Notes: generated from the letters alone by a model not told the origin. Shown: positions 8,546-19,369, numbered from the stretch's first letter. The stretch is DNA of 64,000 nt from Oscillospiraceae bacterium NTUH-002-81 (GCA_032620915.1 CP136052.1:1588501-1652500); one strand, 5' to 3'. Made by a program: numbers and translations.

Positions 8546-10312
8546 ATGAAGAAGATACTGGATTTGATTTCGGAACAGGTGACGGCGGCGTTTGTGCAGG
8601 CCGGATACGAAGAAAAATATGGAAAGGTGACGGTGTCCAACCGCCCCGATCTGTGTGAATATCAGTGCAACGGCGCATTGGCGGCTGCCAAGCAGTACCA
8701 CAAAGCGCCCATCATGATCGCCAGGGACGTGGCTGCCATCCTGGAGACAGAGGACATGTTTTCTCAGGTGGATGCAGTGGCACCGGGATTCCTGAACCTG
8801 AAAGTGAAGGAGGCTTTTGTCGGCGATTACTTAAATGAGATGCGTGGCAGTGAGAAGTTCGGCCTGGAACCGGTGGCACATCCCAAGACCATCATGATCG
8901 ACTACGGCGGCCCCAACGTGGCAAAACCGCTGCATGTGGGACATCTGCGTTCTGCCATCATCGGCGAGAGCATCAAGCGGATGGGCCGTTATGTGGGCCA
9001 TACGATGATCGGCGACGTGCATCTGGGCGACTGGGGCCTGCAGATGGGCCTCATCATCACCGAGCTGCACAAGAGAAAACCGGAGCTGGTTTATTTTGAT
9101 GAGGCATATGAAGGAGAATACCCGGAAGAGGCGCCTTTTACCATCTCCGAGCTGGAAGAAATTTACCCGGCGGCCAGTGCTTATTCCAAGGAGCATGCGG
9201 ACTACAAGGAAGCTGCCATGCAGGCTACCTATGAGCTGCAGCACGGCAGACGGGGCTATCGGGCGCTGCTGGCACATATTTTAAACGTGTCTGTCACCGA
9301 CCTGAAGAAGAATTATAAGAACTTAAATGTGGATTTTGACCTGTGGAAGGGTGAATCTGATGCCCAGCCCTATATCCCGCAGATGGTGCAGGATATGAAG
9401 GATAAGGGCTTTGCCCATATGAGTGACGGCGCACTGGTGGTGGATGTAAAAGAGGATACGGACACCAAAGAGATTCCACCGTGCATGATCCTCAAATCCG
9501 ACGGAGCTTCCCTGTACAATACCACGGATTTGGCAACCATCGTGTGGAGAATGCAGGATTATCATCCGGATCAGCTGATCTACGTGGTGGACAAGCGGCA
9601 GGAGCTGTATTTCACCCAGGTGTTCCGCTGCGCCAGAAAGACCGGGCTGGTAAAACCGGAGACAGAGCTGACGTTCTTAGGGTTCGGCACCATGAATGGC
9701 AAGGACGGCAAGCCCTTCAAGACGAGAGAGGGCGGCGTTATGCGTCTGGAGAAGCTGATTTCCGGCATCAATGAGGAAATGTACCGGAAGATTATGGATA
9801 ATCATGAGGCAGACCCGGAGGAGGCAAAGGAGACGGCAAAGATCGTGGGCCTTTCCGCCATCAAATACGGTGATCTGTCCAACCAGGCGTCCAAGGATTA
9901 TATTTTTGATATTGACAGATTTACCTCCTTTGAGGGGAATACCGGCCCGTATATCCTGTATACCATTGTCCGGATCAAGTCTATTTTGAATAAATACAGG
10001 GACAACGGCGGTACCCTGGAAGGGCTGTCCATCCGTCCGGCCGGCAGTGCCAGCGAGAAAGCACTCATGCTGGAATTGGCAAGATTCAACAGCGTGATGG
10101 AGAATGCCTTTGAGGAGATCGCGCCCCACAAGATCTGTTCCTACATTTATGATCTGGCCAACGAGTTCAACCATTTCTACCATGAGACGAAGATCCTGGC
10201 TGAGACGGATGCGGAGAAGCAGAAGGGCTACATCGCGCTGCTGCTGCTGACCAGAGGCATTCTGGAGGACTGCATCGACGTACTTGGCTTCTCCGCACCG
10301 GAGCGTATGTAA
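8546..10312 (+). CDS. argS: Arginyl-tRNA synthetase
   Basis: 588-residue class I synthetase. The HIGH-like motif is in NVAKPLHVGHLRSA (about residues 133-146), the KMSKS region is replaced by the degenerate loop NGKDGKPFKTREGG, and the C-terminal DALR helical domain ends CIDVLGFSAPERM. It charges tRNA-Arg in the cytoplasm. AAGGAG lies 12 bases before the ATG. It heads a probable operon with an AlaX-like editing protein, a HAD phosphatase and a CPBP protease. Confidence 0.96.
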   Translation: MKKILDLISEQVTAAFVQAGYEEKYGKVTVSNRPDLCEYQCNGALAAAKQYHKAPIMIARDVAAILETEDMFSQVDAVAPGFLNLKVKEAFVGDYLNEMRGSEKFGLEPVAHPKTIMIDYGGPNVAKPLHVGHLRSAIIGESIKRMGRYVGHTMIGDVHLGDWGLQMGLIITELHKRKPELVYFDEAYEGEYPEEAPFTISELEEIYPAASAYSKEHADYKEAAMQATYELQHGRRGYRALLAHILNVSVTDLKKNYKNLNVDFDLWKGESDAQPYIPQMVQDMKDKGFAHMSDGALVVDVKEDTDTKEIPPCMILKSDGASLYNTTDLATIVWRMQDYHPDQLIYVVDKRQELYFTQVFRCARKTGLVKPETELTFLGFGTMNGKDGKPFKTREGGVMRLEKLISGINEEMYRKIMDNHEADPEEAKETAKIVGLSAIKYGDLSNQASKDYIFDIDRFTSFEGNTGPYILYTIVRIKSILNKYRDNGGTLEGLSIRPAGSASEKALMLELARFNSVMENAFEEIAPHKICSYIYDLANEFNHFYHETKILAETDAEKQKGYIALLLLTRGILEDCIDVLGFSAPERM

Positions 10313-10347
10313 AAAAGCGGGCAGCAGGAACAAAGGAGTAGAAAACA

Positions 10348-11515
10348 TTGACGGAAAAATTATATAACACGGACAGCCATATGCACACCTTCACGGCTCA
10401 GGTGCTTTCCTGCGGCATGGAAGGGGAGCACTTTGGCCTGGTACTGGATCGTACCGCCTTCTTCCCGGAGGGTGGCGGCCAGTGCGCGGACACGGGTGTG
10501 CTCATCTGTCCGGACGGCGCCCAGGTACAGGTGCTGGACGTGCAGGAAAAAGACGGCCGCATTGTTCATGTGACCGATCAGGCCGTGGAGTCCGGTACGG
10601 CTGTGGAAGGACAGCCGGACTGGGCACAGCGGTTTTCCAATATGCAGCAGCACACAGGAGAGCATATCGTCTCCGGTCTGGTGCATGCCGCCTACGGCTA
10701 TGACAATGTGGGCTTTCATCTGGGAAGAGAGATCGTTACCATGGATTTTAACGGCGCGATCCCGGCAGAGGATGTGCCGGAGCTGGAACGCCGGGCCAAT
10801 GCAGTGGTGTTTGCCAACCTGCCGGTGCAGGTGACATATCCTTCTCCGGAGGAGTTGAAAACACTGGAATACCGGAGCAAGCTGGAACTGAAAGACAATG
10901 TGCGCATTGTGACCATTCCCGGTGTAGATGTGTGTGCCTGCTGCGCACCCCATGTGTCGTACACCGGAGAGATTGGCCTCATCAAGATCGTGCATCTGCA
11001 GAAGTATAAGGGCGGCGTGCGCATGACGATCCGGTGCGGCAATCGTGCACTGGCAGATTACCAGACGAAACAGGACAATATTGCGGCGATTTCCAAGGCA
11101 CTTTCTGCCAGGCAGGAGGAAACTGCGGCTGCGGTGGAGCGGCAGAAGGCAGAGCTGGCAGCCATGGAAGGAAAAATGTGCGGCCATTCAGGGAGAACTG
11201 ACCATGCTGCGGGCAGAGACAATCCCGGCTACAGAGAGCAGCATCTGTCTGGTGGAGGCGGATATGGATGCCAAAGCCATGCGCACCCTGGTCAATCTGC
11301 TGACGGAGAAGGCCGGCCGGGTGGCCGCCGTGTTTGCAGGCAATGACCGGGACGGTTACCGCTATATCATTGGCAGCAAACAAGTAGATCTGCGGGCTCT
11401 TTCCAAAGAACTGAATGTGGTGCTGAACGGCCGGGGCGGCGGATCTGCTGCCATGATCCAGGGCAGCGCACAGACAGACGAGACAACGATCAGGGAGTAT
11501 ATCAATGGCATTTAA
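10348..11515 (+). pseudogene. AlaX-type alanyl-tRNA editing protein with DHHA1 domain, frameshifted
   Basis: The first frame (10348 onward, TTG start) encodes the second-additional domain of alanyl-tRNA synthetases, with zinc/editing motifs HTGEH (around residue 105) and CACCAPH. At an A5 run (11172-11176) the frame breaks. The +1 frame carries on seamlessly from GELTMLRAE through a DHHA1 domain with GRGGGSAAMIQG to a stop at 11515. Removing one A restores a full-length protein of about 388 residues that would hydrolyse mischarged Ser- or Gly-tRNA-Ala. The stop overlaps the next start by 11 bases. The break may be a sequencing error or a real lesion. Confidence 0.85.
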
Positions 11516-12164
11516 GACGATTTTATTTGATTTGGACGGTACGCTGACAGATCCGAAGGTAGGCATCACCACCTGCTGTCAGTACGGCCTGCGGGCAGTG
11601 GGTGTGGATGTGCCGGACTTAAAAGAACTGGAGCAGTTTATCGGCCCGCCGCTGATTCCTGCTTTTCAGGAGGTATATGGCATCACGGAAGATCAGGCCA
11701 GAATGGCGCTGGAAAAATACCGGGAGCGTTTTACGGATATCGGCATTTATGAGAATGAGCTGCTGCCCGGTGTACCGCAGATGCTGGAAGCGCTGAAAGC
11801 AGCAGGAAAAGTGGTGGCGACTGCTTCTTCCAAACCGGAGCCTTTTGTAAAACGGATCCTGGAGCATTTTTCCATCGACCGTTACTTTGACGAAATTGCC
11901 GGCAGTACCATGGATGAGAAGCATGCGGGAAAGGCAGAGGTGGTGGCAGATGTGCTGCGCCGTCTCCACATCCCGGAGGAAGAGAAGGATTCTGTTATCA
12001 TGGTGGGAGACCGGAAGCATGATGTGGAAGGGGCAGCAGCCCATGGCATCCGCACCATTGCGGTGACTTTTGGATATGGCAGTGTGGAGGAGCTGACTAC
12101 CGTCGGCGCCTGGAAGCTTGCCCATACAATGGAAGAGCTGACGGCCCTTCTTCTGGAGGCGTAG
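11505..12164 (+). CDS. HAD family phosphatase, phosphoglycolate phosphatase-like
   Basis: 219 residues with all HAD motifs: I LFDLDGTLTD near the N-terminus, II ATASSKPE, III Lys in the KHAGKAEV region, IV MVGDRKHDVEGAAAHG. An alpha-helical C1 cap follows motif I, as in the Gph/PnpA group. The substrate is not predictable. It starts inside the tail of the alaX frame and is followed 1 base later by the CPBP gene, so translation is probably coupled. Confidence 0.88.
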   Translation: MAFKTILFDLDGTLTDPKVGITTCCQYGLRAVGVDVPDLKELEQFIGPPLIPAFQEVYGITEDQARMALEKYRERFTDIGIYENELLPGVPQMLEALKAAGKVVATASSKPEPFVKRILEHFSIDRYFDEIAGSTMDEKHAGKAEVVADVLRRLHIPEEEKDSVIMVGDRKHDVEGAAAHGIRTIAVTFGYGSVEELTTVGAWKLAHTMEELTALLLEA

Positions 12165-12165
12165 G

Positions 12166-13053
12166 ATGAGAAAACATTTGGATATCCGGGGATTTTTCCA
12201 GATTGTCATTCCGCCCGTTATTTATGTGATCATTCAGCGGATCGCCGGGTATGTGGTGGTGTTTGGCATGACCCTGATGAGTTTTGGAGCCATGACAGGT
12301 ATTCTCCGGGGACGTTCCTTTTCTGTCAATCTGGACTGGAATGAGATGGGCTTTGTGGCTATGGCGCTGGCAGCGCTGGTGAGCATCCCGCTTTTCCTGT
12401 CCATGAAAAACCGGGATGAGCTGCAGTACCCGTCGGATTATCGCTATGAGCCGGTGGCCCGGTGGCGGTATGTGTATGTGCCGGCGGTGGGATTTCTCAT
12501 GGCGGTGGGCACCAACCAGCTCATCAGCCTTTTGAACATTGACCGTTTTTTCCCGGGGTATGAGGAAACATCCCAGACCTTGTACGCCATGAATGTGTGG
12601 GCGGAGCTGGTAGTGCTGGGAATCCTGGTGCCCATCGTGGAGGAGCTGATCTTCCGGGCGGTGGTATATGAGCGGATCCGCCGGTACTGTTCGGTGACGG
12701 CGGCAGCGCTGTGGACCAGCTTTTTCTTCGGCGTATACCATGGCAATATGTCCCAGGGCATTTATGCTTTTCTGTTAAGTCTTCTGATGGTGTACGTGAA
12801 AGAGAAGTACCACACCATGACTGCACCCATCTTATTTCACATGAGTGCCAATATCTATTCGGTGCTGGCTACGGAGACCGCCTTGGTGGACTGGGTGACG
12901 GAGTCTCTGGAGCTGTATCTGGCGGTAATGGTGCTGTCATTTGCAATTTCTTTGCTGGCAATCTGGCGGATACAGGAGGAAGTTGCACCGGAACGGGTGA
13001 AAAAGAACCGGGAATGGCATAATGATTCTGAAAATTATAATACAAACTTATAA
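12166..13053 (+). CDS. CPBP family intramembrane glutamic endopeptidase
   Basis: 295 residues with about eight membrane segments. The CAAX-protease-like motifs are EELIFRAVVYERIRR (EExxxR, around residue 163), FGVYHGNMSQG (FxxxH) and ILFHMSANI (HxxxN/S). Family members are membrane proteases involved in prenyl-protein processing, bacteriocin immunity or signalling; the substrate here is unknown. It starts 1 base after the HAD stop and ends the argS operon; no clear terminator hairpin follows. Confidence 0.88.
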   Translation: MRKHLDIRGFFQIVIPPVIYVIIQRIAGYVVVFGMTLMSFGAMTGILRGRSFSVNLDWNEMGFVAMALAALVSIPLFLSMKNRDELQYPSDYRYEPVARWRYVYVPAVGFLMAVGTNQLISLLNIDRFFPGYEETSQTLYAMNVWAELVVLGILVPIVEELIFRAVVYERIRRYCSVTAAALWTSFFFGVYHGNMSQGIYAFLLSLLMVYVKEKYHTMTAPILFHMSANIYSVLATETALVDWVTESLELYLAVMVLSFAISLLAIWRIQEEVAPERVKKNREWHNDSENYNTNL

Positions 13054-13090
13054 TTTACAAATAATCTGATAATTTAACAAAAATTTCCTA

Positions 13091-13119
13091 TTTACAAGTC
13101 AGCTAATGTGTAGTATAGT
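13091..13119 (+). promoter_or_regulatory. Promoter of gltBD
   Basis: TTTACA (13091-13096), 17-base spacer, TATAGT (13114-13119), in a very AT-rich stretch. The predicted leader of about 195 bases contains element B almost entirely. Confidence 0.75.
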
Positions 13120-13138
13120 GTGTCCATACGAAATGCCG

Positions 13139-13294
13139 CAGTTCACACGCGCCATTCGCAAAATCGCATCTTTGATGCTTTCCGCTGCTTCACAGCTCAT
13201 TTTTGCTCATTACATGGCGCTCCCTTCGTATGTTCATGCAGTCAGATTTTCATGCAAGCATGAAATCTGTCTACAAGAGCATACGAGTGAACTG
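13139..13294. repeat. Structured palindromic element B in the gltB leader
   Basis: 156 bases bounded by CAGTTCAC and GTGAACTG. Read on the minus strand it folds as: outer stem; a stem of CGTATG with CATACG holding a hairpin with CTTG loop flanked by CATG pairs; then GCGCCAT with ATGGCGC enclosing smaller hairpins, one of them GCATC-AAA-GATGC. The same architecture, with different base pairs, is seen in element C. The opposite orientation to elements A and C points to a dispersed insertion-like repeat rather than a gene-specific leader. Confidence 0.78.
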
Positions 13295-13318
13295 TAACTA
13301 AAAAAGAAAGGATAAAGT

Positions 13319-16300
13319 ATGGTGAACAAGGAAAACCGCACGAACCGGTTGACTGGACTGTACGATCCGAGTTTTGAGCATGATAACTGCGGAATCGGAG
13401 CGGTCGTCAACATTAAGGGTATCAAGTCGCACGAGACAGTCGTGAACGCACTGAAGATTGTAGAACATTTAGAACATAGAGCTGGCAAAGACGCCGAGGG
13501 CAAAACAGGTGACGGAGTTGGAATTCTCTTACAGATTTCCCACAAATTTTTCTCCAAAGCCTGTGAGCCACTCGGCATTTTTTTGGGCTCAGAACGGGAT
13601 TACGGCGTGGGTATGTTCTTCTTCCCCCAGGAGGAAATGAAGCGCAACCAGGCAAAGAAGATGTTTGAGATCATCGTTGCCAAGGAAGGGCTGGAGTTCT
13701 TGGGCTGGAGAGAAGTGCCCATTGATGAGGATATCCTGGGACACAAGGCCAGAGAATGTATGCCTTTTATCATGCAGGCATTCATCCGCAGACCTGCGGA
13801 CATTCCCCAGGGACTGGATTTTGACCGCCGCCTGTACGTGGTGCGCCGGGTATTCGAACAGAGTAACGATAACACCTATGTGGTATCTCTTTCCAGCAGA
13901 ACCATCGTGTACAAGGGTATGTTCCTGGTACATCAGCTTCGGAAATTCTTCGGTGATCTGCAGCATCCCGATTATGAATCGGCCATTGCCATCGTGCATT
14001 CCCGGTTCAGCACCAACACGAACCCCAGCTGGGAGCGGGCACATCCCAATCGGCTCATTGTTCATAACGGTGAGATCAACACCATTCGCGGAAATGCGGA
14101 CAACATGCTGGCCAGAGAAGAGACAATGGAATGCGGATGTCTCAAGAGCGAGATGCACAAGGTACTGCCGGTCATCAACGTGGCAGGTTCTGATTCCGCC
14201 ATGCTGGATAACACGCTGGAGTTCCTGTACATGAACGGTATGGAGCTGCCGCTGGCAGTGATGATCACCATCCCGGAGCCCTGGGCCAACAATCGGATCA
14301 TGTCCCAGAAGAAGAAAGATTTCTATCAGTATTTTGCAACCATGATGGAGCCCTGGGACGGCCCGGCAGCCATTGTGTTCTCTGACGGCGATGTGATGGG
14401 GGCTGTGCTGGACCGCAACGGCCTGCGTCCTTCCCGGTATTATATCACCGACGATGATTACCTGATCCTTTCCTCCGAGGTAGGCGTCATGGATCTGGCA
14501 CCGGGCCGGATCGTGGCAAAAGAACGCCTCCGTCCGGGCAAAATGCTGCTGGTGGATACGGTAAAAGGCAAGGTTATTGACGATGATGAACTGAAAGAGG
14601 GCTATGCGGCAAGACAGCCTTACGGTGAATGGCTGGATCACTATCTGGTAGAACTGAAGGATCTGAAGATCCCAAACCAGAAGATTCCCACCTACAGCAA
14701 GGAAGAATGCGTACTTATGCAGAAGGCCTTCGGTTACACCTACGAGGATCTGACCACCGCCATCCTTCCCATGGCAAAGAATGGGGCAGAGAGCATTGCC
14801 GCCATGGGTGTGGATACGCCGCTGGCCGTATTGTCCAAGAAGCATCAGCCGCTGTTCAATTATTTCAAGCAGCTGTTTGCCCAGGTAACCAATCCGCCGA
14901 TAGACGCTATTCGAGAGGAAATCGTCACATCCACCACCGTTTACATCGGCGAGGACGGCAACCTGTTGCAGGAGCGGGCGGAAAACTGCCAGGTGCTGAA
15001 GGTGAATAACCCGATCCTGACCAATACCGATATCCTGAAAATTAAAAATATGAAGGTAGAGGGCTTTAAGGTAGCTGAGATTCCCATTACCTATTATAAT
15101 AACACCAACCTGGAACGGGCACTGGATCGTTTGTATGTGGAGATCGACCGTGCCCACAGAGACGGGGCCAACATCCTGATCCTGACAGACCGGGGGGTGG
15201 ATGAGTACCATGAAGCCATTCCGTCCCTGCTGGCAGTGGCTGCGGTGCATCAGCATCTGGTCATTACGAAGAAGCGTACCTCCGTGGCAATCATCCTGGA
15301 GAGCGGCGAACCGAGAGATGTGCACCATTTTGCAACACTGCTGGGCTATGGCGCCTGTGCCATCAACCCGTATCTGGCCCAGGAGAGCATCCGGCATATG
15401 ATCGAGGATGGAACGCTGGACAAAGATTACTATGCTGCTGTGGATGATTACAACGCTGCTATTTTACACGGCATTGTCAAGATTGCATCCAAGATGGGAA
15501 TTTCTACCATCCAGTCCTACCAGGGTGCCAAGATTTTTGAGGCCATTGGTATCGACCGCAGCGTCATTGACAAATACTTTACGAACACCATCAGCCGGAT
15601 CGGCGGCATTACCCTGGAGGATATCCAAAAGGATGTGGATTACCTGCATTCCAGAGCTTTCGATCCGCTGGGACTGGGGACAGATTCCACCCTGGACAGC
15701 ATTGGAAACCACAAAATGCGCAGCGGCCAGGAGGAGCATCTGTACAATCCCCAGACCATCCATTTGCTGCAGATGGCAGCCAGAACCGGCGACTACAGCC
15801 TGTTCAAGCAGTACACGGCCCTGATCAATTCCGAGACCAATACCGGTAACTTACGCGGCCTGATGGATTTCAAATTCCCGGAAAAAGGCGTGCCCATCGA
15901 TGAGGTGGAGAGCGTGGACTCCATTGTGCAACGGTTTAAGACCGGCGCCATGTCTTACGGCTCCATTTCCCAGGAGGCCCATGAGACACTGGCCATTGCC
16001 ATGAACCGGCTGAAAGGAAAGTCCAACAGCGGTGAGGGCGGTGAGAGCCTGGAGCGTCTGACCATCGGGCCGGACGGCGTGAACCGGTGTTCTGCCATCA
16101 AGCAGGTGGCATCGGGCCGGTTCGGCGTGACCAGCCGGTATCTGGTCAGCGCCAAAGAGATCCAGATCAAGATGGCCCAGGGCGCAAAGCCCGGCGAGGG
16201 CGGCCATCTGCCTGCTGCCAAGGTATATCCGTGGGTGGCAAAGACGAGACATTCCACCCCTGGCGTGGGCCTGATCTCCCCGCCGCCGCATCACGATATT

Positions 16301-17872
16301 TATTCCATTGAGGATCTGGCCGAGCTGATCTACGACCTGAAAAATGCCAACAAGGATGCGCGGATTTCTGTCAAACTGGTATCTGAGGCCGGTGTGGGAA
16401 CAGTAGCTGCCGGTGTGGCAAAGGCTGGTGCTCAGGTCATCCTGGTATCCGGTTATGACGGCGGTACCGGTGCGGCACCCAAGAGTTCCATCCACAATGC
16501 AGGGCTGCCCTGGGAGCTGGGACTGGCGGAGACCCATCAGACGCTGATCATGAACGGCCTGCGGAACAAGGTTCGCATCGAAACGGATGGAAAACTCATG
16601 AGCGGCCGGGATGTGGCCATCGCAGCTCTTCTCGGTGCTGAGGAATTCGGTTTCGCCACCGCACCGCTGGTAACCATGGGCTGTGTCATGATGCGCGTAT
16701 GTAATCTGGACACCTGCCCGGTAGGCGTGGCAACCCAGAATCCGGAGCTGCGCAAACGGTTTGCAGGTAAGCCGGAATATGTCATGAACTTTATGAAATT
16801 TGTTGCCCAGGAGCTGCGGGAATATATGGCCAGGCTGGGTGTGCGCACCGTGGATGAACTGGTGGGCCGTACCGACCTTCTGAAGATGAAAGAGCATCCG
16901 GATGCACCCCGGGCAAAACGGGTAGATTTGAGTGCCATCCTGAATAATCCTTTTGCAAAAGAGGGGGAGAAGGTGACCTTTGATCCGAAGCAGATATATG
17001 ACTTCCAGCTGGAGAAGACGGCAGATGAGCGGATCCTCATGAAAAAGCTGAAAAGTGCCCTGGAATCCGGTCAGAAGAAGAGCATCGAGGTGGATGTAAG
17101 CAACACCGACCGTGCCTTCGGAACCATTTTCGGTTCTGAGATCACCAAACGCTACGGCGATGATCTGGAAGAAGACAGCTATGTGATCAAATGTAAGGGT
17201 GCAGGCGGACAGAGCTTTGGTGCCTTTATCCCCAGGGGCCTGACCTTGGAGCTTACCGGTGATTCCAATGATTACTTCGGCAAGGGCCTGTCCGGCGGCA
17301 AGCTGATCGTCTATCCGCCCAAGGGCGTGCGCTTCAAGCAGGATGAGAACATCATCATCGGTAACGTGGCCCTCTACGGCGCCACCAGCGGCAAAGCCTA
17401 TATCGGTGGTGTGGCAGGTGAGCGGTTCTGTGTCCGCAACTCCGGCGCCATCGCCGTTGTGGAAGGTGTGGGTGACCACGGCTGTGAGTACATGACCGGC
17501 GGCCGCGTGGTCGTGCTGGGTAGCACCGGCAAGAACTTCGCCGCAGGTATGAGCGGCGGTATCGCTTATGTGCTGGATGAAAACAGCGATCTGTATACAA
17601 GAATCAATAAAGAAATGGTTTCCATCCGGGAACTGACGAATAAATACGACGTGCTGGAGCTGAAGGATATGATCAAGGAACATGTGGCCTACACCAATTC
17701 GGAGAAGGGCAAGATGATCCTGGAAAACTTCGGAGAGTACCTGCCGAAATTCAAAAAGATCATTCCGCACGACTATGAGCGGATGCTCAACGCCATCGTC
17801 CAGATGGAGGAAAAAGGTTTAAGCAGCGAGCAGGCACAGATCGAAGCATTTTATGCAAATACGAGAGGTTAG
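13319..17872 (+). CDS. gltB: Glutamate synthase large subunit
   Basis: 1517 residues, full length. The class II glutaminase domain begins with a short propeptide before the nucleophile Cys24 (HDNCGIG). A central domain follows, then the FMN-binding synthase barrel (GEGGESLERL, KPGEGGHLPAAKV, YDGGTGAAP), the 3Fe-4S cysteines in GCVMMRVCNLDTCPVG and a C-terminal GXGXG beta-helix. It transfers glutamine amide nitrogen to 2-oxoglutarate, yielding two glutamates, and pairs with GltD 12 bases downstream. Start follows AAGAAAGGATAAAGT. Confidence 0.97.
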   Translation: MVNKENRTNRLTGLYDPSFEHDNCGIGAVVNIKGIKSHETVVNALKIVEHLEHRAGKDAEGKTGDGVGILLQISHKFFSKACEPLGIFLGSERDYGVGMFFFPQEEMKRNQAKKMFEIIVAKEGLEFLGWREVPIDEDILGHKARECMPFIMQAFIRRPADIPQGLDFDRRLYVVRRVFEQSNDNTYVVSLSSRTIVYKGMFLVHQLRKFFGDLQHPDYESAIAIVHSRFSTNTNPSWERAHPNRLIVHNGEINTIRGNADNMLAREETMECGCLKSEMHKVLPVINVAGSDSAMLDNTLEFLYMNGMELPLAVMITIPEPWANNRIMSQKKKDFYQYFATMMEPWDGPAAIVFSDGDVMGAVLDRNGLRPSRYYITDDDYLILSSEVGVMDLAPGRIVAKERLRPGKMLLVDTVKGKVIDDDELKEGYAARQPYGEWLDHYLVELKDLKIPNQKIPTYSKEECVLMQKAFGYTYEDLTTAILPMAKNGAESIAAMGVDTPLAVLSKKHQPLFNYFKQLFAQVTNPPIDAIREEIVTSTTVYIGEDGNLLQERAENCQVLKVNNPILTNTDILKIKNMKVEGFKVAEIPITYYNNTNLERALDRLYVEIDRAHRDGANILILTDRGVDEYHEAIPSLLAVAAVHQHLVITKKRTSVAIILESGEPRDVHHFATLLGYGACAINPYLAQESIRHMIEDGTLDKDYYAAVDDYNAAILHGIVKIASKMGISTIQSYQGAKIFEAIGIDRSVIDKYFTNTISRIGGITLEDIQKDVDYLHSRAFDPLGLGTDSTLDSIGNHKMRSGQEEHLYNPQTIHLLQMAARTGDYSLFKQYTALINSETNTGNLRGLMDFKFPEKGVPIDEVESVDSIVQRFKTGAMSYGSISQEAHETLAIAMNRLKGKSNSGEGGESLERLTIGPDGVNRCSAIKQVASGRFGVTSRYLVSAKEIQIKMAQGAKPGEGGHLPAAKVYPWVAKTRHSTPGVGLISPPPHHDIYSIEDLAELIYDLKNANKDARISVKLVSEAGVGTVAAGVAKAGAQVILVSGYDGGTGAAPKSSIHNAGLPWELGLAETHQTLIMNGLRNKVRIETDGKLMSGRDVAIAALLGAEEFGFATAPLVTMGCVMMRVCNLDTCPVGVATQNPELRKRFAGKPEYVMNFMKFVAQELREYMARLGVRTVDELVGRTDLLKMKEHPDAPRAKRVDLSAILNNPFAKEGEKVTFDPKQIYDFQLEKTADERILMKKLKSALESGQKKSIEVDVSNTDRAFGTIFGSEITKRYGDDLEEDSYVIKCKGAGGQSFGAFIPRGLTLELTGDSNDYFGKGLSGGKLIVYPPKGVRFKQDENIIIGNVALYGATSGKAYIGGVAGERFCVRNSGAIAVVEGVGDHGCEYMTGGRVVVLGSTGKNFAAGMSGGIAYVLDENSDLYTRINKEMVSIRELTNKYDVLELKDMIKEHVAYTNSEKGKMILENFGEYLPKFKKIIPHDYERMLNAIVQMEEKGLSSEQAQIEAFYANTRG

Positions 17873-17884
17873 GAGGGGAGTATC

Positions 17885-19369
17885 ATGGGAAAACCAACAG
17901 GATTTTTAGAGTTTGCAAGAGAGACAAGTACGGCGATTTCGCCCAAAGACAGAATTAAAAATTTTGACGAGTTCCATATTCCGCTCCCGCTGGAAAAACA
18001 ACGGCAGCAGGGCGGCCGCTGCATGGACTGCGGCGTTCCCTTCTGTCAGTCCGGTATGATGCTGTTTGGCATGACCAGCGGATGTCCGCTGCATAACCTG
18101 GTTCCCGAGTGGAATGACTGTGTGTATACCGGCAATCTGGAGGAGGCCTATGAGCGGCTGCACAAGACCAACAACTTCCCGGAGTTTACCTCCCGGGTGT
18201 GCCCGGCTCTGTGCGAAGCAGCCTGCACCTGCGGCCTTAACGGAGACCCGGTGTCCACCAAGGAAAACGAGTATACCATCATTGAGAATGCTTACGAAAA
18301 AGGTTATGCGGCACCAAAGCCACCCAAAGCGAGAACCGGTAAGAAGATTGCAGTCATCGGTTCCGGCCCTTCCGGGCTGGCGGCGGCAGATCAGCTGAAC
18401 CGCAGAGGCCACAGCGTCACTGTTTTCGAACGAAATGACCGGATCGGCGGACTGCTCATGTATGGCATTCCCAATATGAAGCTGGATAAGCGGATCGTGG
18501 AACGGAAAGTGGAAGTGATGAAAGCGGAAGGCGTGGAATTTGTCACCGGTGTCAACGTGGGTGTGGACAAAAAAGCCGCAGAGCTTTTGAAAGAGTACGA
18601 CCGGGTGATTCTGGCCTGCGGTGCTTCCAATCCGAGAGACATCAAGGTACCGGGAAGAGAAGGAAAAGGTATCTACTTTGCGGTGGATTTTCTCACAGCT
18701 ACCACAAAGAGCCTGCTCAATTCCTCTTTCCGAGACAAACAGTTCATCCCGGCCAAAGGAAAGAAAGTGCTGGTCATCGGCGGCGGTGACACCGGTAATG
18801 ACTGTGTGGGCACATCCATCCGTCTGGGAGCGGCTTCTGTCATCCAGCTGGAAATGATGCCAAAGCTTCCTTCCAAACGGACAGAGCAGAATCCCTGGCC
18901 CCAGTGGCCCAGGGTGCTGAAAACCGATTACGGACAGGAAGAGGCCATTGTGGTGTTCGGCAAAGACCCGCGGGTGTACCAGACCACGGTAAAGGAATTC
19001 CTGCTGGATAAAGGCGGCAATGTCACCAGGGCCAAGCTGGTGAAGCTGGAACCGAAGAAAGACGAGAAAACCGGACGTACCGTCATGGAAGAAGTGCCCG
19101 GCAGCGAGAACATCATCGATGTGGATCTGGTGCTCATTGCCGCAGGCTTCCTGGGAAGCCAGGACTATGTGACCAGGGCCTTCGGTGTCAAGACCGATGC
19201 CAGAACCAATGTGGCCACGGAGGGTGACAGCTACCGTACCAGTCAGCCCGCCGTGTTTGCGGCAGGAGATGTGAGAAGAGGACAGTCCCTGGTTGTGTGG
19301 GCCATTGCAGAGGGCAGAAATGTAGCCCGGGCAGTAGACGAGAGCCTCATGGGATACACGAACTTGTAA
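17885..19369 (+). CDS. gltD: Glutamate synthase small subunit
   Basis: 494-residue FAD/4Fe-4S oxidoreductase. The N-terminal cluster-binding cysteines lie in RCMDCGVPFCQSG, SGCPLHNLVPEW and CPALCEAACTCG. The FAD motif is VIGSGPSGLAAA (around residue 158) and the NADPH motif VIGGGDTGNDC (around 298). It feeds electrons from NADPH to GltB. Start ATG follows GGAGGGGAGTATC. The stop codon is built into the left end of the palindrome at 19364-19444. Confidence 0.96.
   Translation: MGKPTGFLEFARETSTAISPKDRIKNFDEFHIPLPLEKQRQQGGRCMDCGVPFCQSGMMLFGMTSGCPLHNLVPEWNDCVYTGNLEEAYERLHKTNNFPEFTSRVCPALCEAACTCGLNGDPVSTKENEYTIIENAYEKGYAAPKPPKARTGKKIAVIGSGPSGLAAADQLNRRGHSVTVFERNDRIGGLLMYGIPNMKLDKRIVERKVEVMKAEGVEFVTGVNVGVDKKAAELLKEYDRVILACGASNPRDIKVPGREGKGIYFAVDFLTATTKSLLNSSFRDKQFIPAKGKKVLVIGGGDTGNDCVGTSIRLGAASVIQLEMMPKLPSKRTEQNPWPQWPRVLKTDYGQEEAIVVFGKDPRVYQTTVKEFLLDKGGNVTRAKLVKLEPKKDEKTGRTVMEEVPGSENIIDVDLVLIAAGFLGSQDYVTRAFGVKTDARTNVATEGDSYRTSQPAVFAAGDVRRGQSLVVWAIAEGRNVARAVDESLMGYTNL

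Noticed and set aside
15851..17770. 639-codon minus-strand open frame opposite gltB
   Set aside because: Shadow of gltB caused by third-position GC; no domain pattern.
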